From contig JAFGFV010000012.1 of NCBI GenBank assembly GCA_016930895.1, positions 1 through 9,175 of the forward strand: a DNA stretch of 9,175 nt. Reading direction: 5' to 3'. The position numbers and the translations under genes are program-made. The stretch is from Spirochaetales bacterium. GTDB lineage: Bacteria > Spirochaetota > Spirochaetia > SZUA-6 > DRHE01. The notes beneath the pieces were generated by a model. The model was not told the DNA's origin and did not search any database. It saw only the letters and a program-made list of their open reading frames with translations. Positions 6,756 through 9,175 of this stretch are shown piece by piece (positions within the stretch are counted from its first letter, which is position 1; every line of letters begins with the position of its first letter).

Positions 6756-7790
6756 ATGCTGACGAAGAGAAACCGGGCGGCGGGAGCGCGGCAGGGGCAG
6801 CGCATCTCCGATGAGCTCGCCCTGTTGATTGTGTTCCTGACCATCATCGCTCTGGTGGCGGCCGTCATCCCGCGCTTCCGGACGGTGTACAACCTCCTCA
6901 GCGTCGTCCGCCAGTTTTCGATCATCACCTACGTTTCCCTCGGGGAGACCGTGGTGTTGATCTGCGGGGGTTTCGACCTGTCCGTGGGTTCGATCGCGGG
7001 TCTGGCCGGGATTTTCGCGGCCCACATGATGGTGACCCTCGGGTGGCCCGTGTGGCTGTCGGTCGTGATCGGAGTGCTGATCGGGGTGGTGTGCGGCTTC
7101 ATCAACGGCGTCCTGATCAGCAAGGTCAAGATCCAGCCGCTGATCACGACTCTGGCCACGAGCTGGATCTACACGGGAATCATCCTGGTGACGACCAAGG
7201 GTTGGCCGGTGGCAAACCTGCCGGAGAGCTTCGACATCCTGGGCCAGGGCTACCTGCTCGGGATCCCCCTGCCGATCATCTGGCTGGTCCTGCTGAGCGT
7301 GCTGGCCTGGCTATTCCTGTCTCAGACCCACTTCGGGCGCTTCATCTACGCCACCGGAGGAAACGAAAAGGCGGCACGGTTGAGCGGCCTGAACGTCGAC
7401 AGGATCAGGATCATGGCCTTCACCATCTGCGGTGCCCTGGCCGCCTTCGCGGGGGTGGTGCTGGCCTCCCGCATGGGTTCCGCGCAGGCCAACGCAGGGG
7501 TGGAGTGGCCACTCCCGGCGATCGCCGCGGCGGTGATCGGGGGGGTCAGCCTGGCCGGCGGAAAGGGCACGGTCTACGGCGTGCTGATCGGCGCGGCCCT
7601 GCTCGGTGTGATCAACAACATCCTGGTGCTGCTGCACATCTCGGCGTACTGGCAGAGCCTGATCAGCGGCTTCATCGTTCTGGCGGCGGTGTCCATCGAT
7701 GCGGTGCGCAAGTACCGCGAGTCTCTGCTGAAGTCCAAGATCATCCAGCCCGAGCGCGCGGGTGCCGGGACGCCATCGGATCAGGAGTGA
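6756..7790 (+). CDS. Sugar ABC transporter permease (RbsC/XylH type, BPD_transp_2)
   Basis: The inner-membrane channel subunit, 344 residues, probably a homodimer as in related importers. The sequence is very hydrophobic with many predicted helices. It shows the family-typical FDLSVGS (73-79), the cytoplasmic coupling-loop segment GGNEKAARLSG (201-211) and the conserved C-terminal stretch AAVIGGVSLAGGKGT followed by GVINNILVLL. The start is supported by AGGGGG (6746-6751), though the spacing of four bases is short. It is tightly placed after the ATPase, and its stop lies six bases before the next start, with the ribosome-binding site of UroD-like 2 overlapping the stop region, so all three are probably cotranscribed. 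Only one permease gene is present, as expected for this family. Confidence 0.94.
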   Translation: MLTKRNRAAGARQGQRISDELALLIVFLTIIALVAAVIPRFRTVYNLLSVVRQFSIITYVSLGETVVLICGGFDLSVGSIAGLAGIFAAHMMVTLGWPVWLSVVIGVLIGVVCGFINGVLISKVKIQPLITTLATSWIYTGIILVTTKGWPVANLPESFDILGQGYLLGIPLPIIWLVLLSVLAWLFLSQTHFGRFIYATGGNEKAARLSGLNVDRIRIMAFTICGALAAFAGVVLASRMGSAQANAGVEWPLPAIAAAVIGGVSLAGGKGTVYGVLIGAALLGVINNILVLLHISAYWQSLISGFIVLAAVSIDAVRKYRESLLKSKIIQPERAGAGTPSDQE

Positions 7791-7796
7791 ACGACG

Positions 7797-8912
7797 GTGA
7801 CATCCAAGGAACGGATTCTCTGCGCCCTGAATCGCGAAAAGCCGGACCGTGTCCCGGTCTCGGTGCACCAGTGGCAGGGCTATCACCTCGATCGGTACCT
7901 GGGGGGGATCAGCGACCTGGAGGCTTTCCAGCGCTTCGGCATGGACGCCCAGATCCAGTACTTCGAGGACATGGGGCAGTTCTGGCTGGTGGGCGCGGAC
8001 TACAGCAGGGCTTCCACGCCTCAGTGGCGGGACGAGGCGGTGGCTGTGTCCACCGAGCCGGAGAATCGCATAACGCACCACACGATTCACACCCCCGAGG
8101 GAAAGCTCACCTACAAGACCGGCGGGGACGAGAAGACCACCTGGATAACCGAGTACCTGATCAAGCGCGACGAAGACCTGGAGCTGATTCGCAAGTACAT
8201 GCCGGTCCCGAGGCTGGATCCGAAGCCGCTGGCGGAGCTCTACGAGCGGGTCGGGGACGCGGGCATCGTGCGCGGCTTCGTCTGGGGCGATCAGGCCGGC
8301 TGCTGGCAGCATGCCGCCTGTCTCCTGGACATCACCGCCCTGATCTACAGGGCCATGGATGAGCCTGCGTGGGTGCACGAGCTCCTGGGGATCCTGCTCG
8401 AGAAGAAGCTTCAGTTCATCGATGGAATGGAGAGCGCGAAGTTCGATCTCGTTGAGACCGGAGGCGGGTCCGGCTCCTCCACCCTGATCTCGCCGGGCCT
8501 GCACGAGGAGTTCTGCCTTCCCTACGACCGGAAGATGCATGACGCGCTTCACGACCGGGGTTTCCGGGTGACCTATCACACCTGCGGGGGCACCCTGGGG
8601 ATCGAGGAGCTCATCGTGGCCAACGGCTGCGACGCTTCGGAGACTCTCGCGGCTCCCTCGATCGGGGGCAACCAGGAACCCTGGGAGTTCAAGGAGAAGG
8701 TCCGAGGCCGCGTGGCTCTGATCGGCGGCATGGACCAGGTGAATCTCCTGGACCGTGGCCGCCCGGAGGCGATCCGCAGCCAGATCCGCCGGCTGTTCGA
8801 GAGCGTGGGAGACGACGGGGGCTATGTGCTCTCCTGCGCCGATCACTTCTTCGACGCTCCGGTTGAGAACCTGCGGGCCTACGCCGAGGCGGCGCGGGAG
8901 TGCACGTACTGA
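7797..8912 (+). CDS. Uroporphyrinogen decarboxylase (URO-D) family protein, methyltransferase-like (UroD-like 2)
   Basis: A cytoplasmic protein of 371 residues in the UroD/corrinoid-methyltransferase superfamily. It starts at GTG 7797 with AGGAG (7783-7787) nine bases upstream, overlapping the permease stop. The N-terminus has the family's [17 protein letters not shown] motif. YHTCGG places H261 and C263 as likely metal ligands, and C347 in [10 protein letters not shown] lies 84 residues later, again the H-x-C...C arrangement of MtaA/MtbA/CmuA. The HemE RQAGRY-type motif is missing, so database labels of uroporphyrinogen decarboxylase would mislead. GC is as high as in its neighbours, unlike UroD-like 1, so this copy appears long resident. 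Tight linkage to the permease and position just before fucI imply a role on the same substrate, but the reaction is unknown. Confidence 0.88.
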   Translation: MTSKERILCALNREKPDRVPVSVHQWQGYHLDRYLGGISDLEAFQRFGMDAQIQYFEDMGQFWLVGADYSRASTPQWRDEAVAVSTEPENRITHHTIHTPEGKLTYKTGGDEKTTWITEYLIKRDEDLELIRKYMPVPRLDPKPLAELYERVGDAGIVRGFVWGDQAGCWQHAACLLDITALIYRAMDEPAWVHELLGILLEKKLQFIDGMESAKFDLVETGGGSGSSTLISPGLHEEFCLPYDRKMHDALHDRGFRVTYHTCGGTLGIEELIVANGCDASETLAAPSIGGNQEPWEFKEKVRGRVALIGGMDQVNLLDRGRPEAIRSQIRRLFESVGDDGGYVLSCADHFFDAPVENLRAYAEAARECTY

Positions 8913-8923
8913 GAGCCGCGCGC

Positions 8924-8953
8924 TTGAGGCGGGCTCCGGGCGCGTGGTATGCT
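8924..8953 (+). promoter_or_regulatory. Candidate promoter of fucI (extended -10)
   Basis: TTGAGG (8924-8929) and TATGCT (8948-8953) are 18 bases apart, and TGG directly before the -10 forms an extended -10 element. The pair lies in the 74-base gap between UroD-like 2 and fucI. It would give fucI expression in addition to readthrough from the transporter operon. Each box matches consensus at only four of six positions. Confidence 0.4.
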
Positions 8954-8986
8954 GAGGTCACACAAGAGTACAGCAAGGGGGATCAC

Positions 8987-9175
8987 ATGCCCGAGAGCGA
9001 CTTCGTCATGAACAAACCAGCCAACAGGCTGAAGGGGAGCATGCCCAAGGTCGGCATCCGCCCGACCATCGACGGGCGGCGCGGCGGCGTCCGGGAGTCC
9101 CTGGAGAACCAGACCATGGAGATGGCCCGGGCGGCGGCAAGGCTGATCAGCGAGAACCTCCGCCACGCCAACGGG
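8987..9175 (+). CDS. fucI: L-fucose isomerase (3'-partial)
   Basis: L-fucose isomerase converts L-fucose to L-fuculose, the first cytoplasmic step of fucose catabolism; enzymes of the family also act on D-arabinose. Only the first 63 residues are in the window. From residue 19 the sequence ([14 protein letters not shown], then [14 protein letters not shown] and ENLRHANG) closely follows my recollection of the N-terminus of E. coli FucI. The ATG at 8987 has AAGGGGG five bases upstream. The ATG at 9041 would begin exactly where the E. coli protein does and also has AAGGGG just before it, but with only about three bases of spacing, so 8987 is preferred and would give an extension of about 18 residues. 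It follows UroD-like 2 and probably leads into fuculokinase and aldolase genes beyond the window. Confidence 0.9.
   Translation, partial: MPESDFVMNKPANRLKGSMPKVGIRPTIDGRRGGVRESLENQTMEMARAAARLISENLRHANG

Noticed and set aside
7311..8846. 511-codon open frame on the minus strand opposite permease and UroD-like 2
   Set aside because: It overlaps two firmly identified plus-strand genes, and its composition is typical of an antisense shadow.
8913..8936. GAGCC...GGCTC hairpin after UroD-like 2 as a terminator
   Set aside because: The stem is only five bases with a long loop and no T-run follows.

Overview
This is a high-GC bacterial window with every gene on the + strand. It covers most of an L-fucose-type deoxysugar uptake and catabolism locus. 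The organism is probably a free-living or environmental spirochaete. That is an inference from the signal-peptide end of the binding protein (AFA|GGVKE), the regulator's YesN-like output domain, and UroD-like enzymes beside a sugar ABC transporter. No taxonomic marker gene is present, so this is only moderately supported.

Layout: (1) 2-1072, the 3' part of a membrane ferric-reductase-like flavocytochrome, cut by the window start and probably unrelated to the sugar locus. (2) 1087-2781, a cytoplasmic regulator joining a sugar-binding-protein fold to an AraC-type DNA-binding domain. (3) 2825-3961, a first uroporphyrinogen-decarboxylase-fold protein (UroD-like 1) of clearly lower GC. (4) 3962-4182, the only sizeable gap (221 bases). 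It holds a remnant of an AraC-family 3' end, a candidate sigma-70 promoter with an inverted repeat, a second copy of the leader found before UroD-like 1, and a structured leader with a perfect palindrome. (5) 4183-5181, periplasmic sugar-binding protein. (6) 5197-5242, intrinsic terminator hairpin. (7) 5255-6745, double-domain sugar ABC ATPase. (8) 6756-7790, permease. (9) 7797-8912, a second, different UroD-like protein. (10) 8987 to the window end, the N-terminus of L-fucose isomerase (FucI), with its own candidate promoter.

How the genes fit together (inference): the binding protein, permease and ATPase import a sugar. FucI starts its catabolism, pointing to L-fucose or a close relative (FucI enzymes also accept D-arabinose). 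The regulator probably senses the same sugar in the cytoplasm and activates the transporter promoter. The two UroD-like proteins keep the H-x-C...C zinc-site pattern of the MtaA/MtbA/CmuA methyltransferases and lack the haem-synthesis arginine motif. They are unexplained parts of the pathway; one testable idea is methyl-group chemistry on O-methylated deoxysugars. UroD-like 1 is sandwiched between two diverged copies of the AraC-gene tail plus leader, which suggests it was inserted into an older regulator-transporter arrangement. No RNA genes, CRISPR arrays or insertion sequences were seen.
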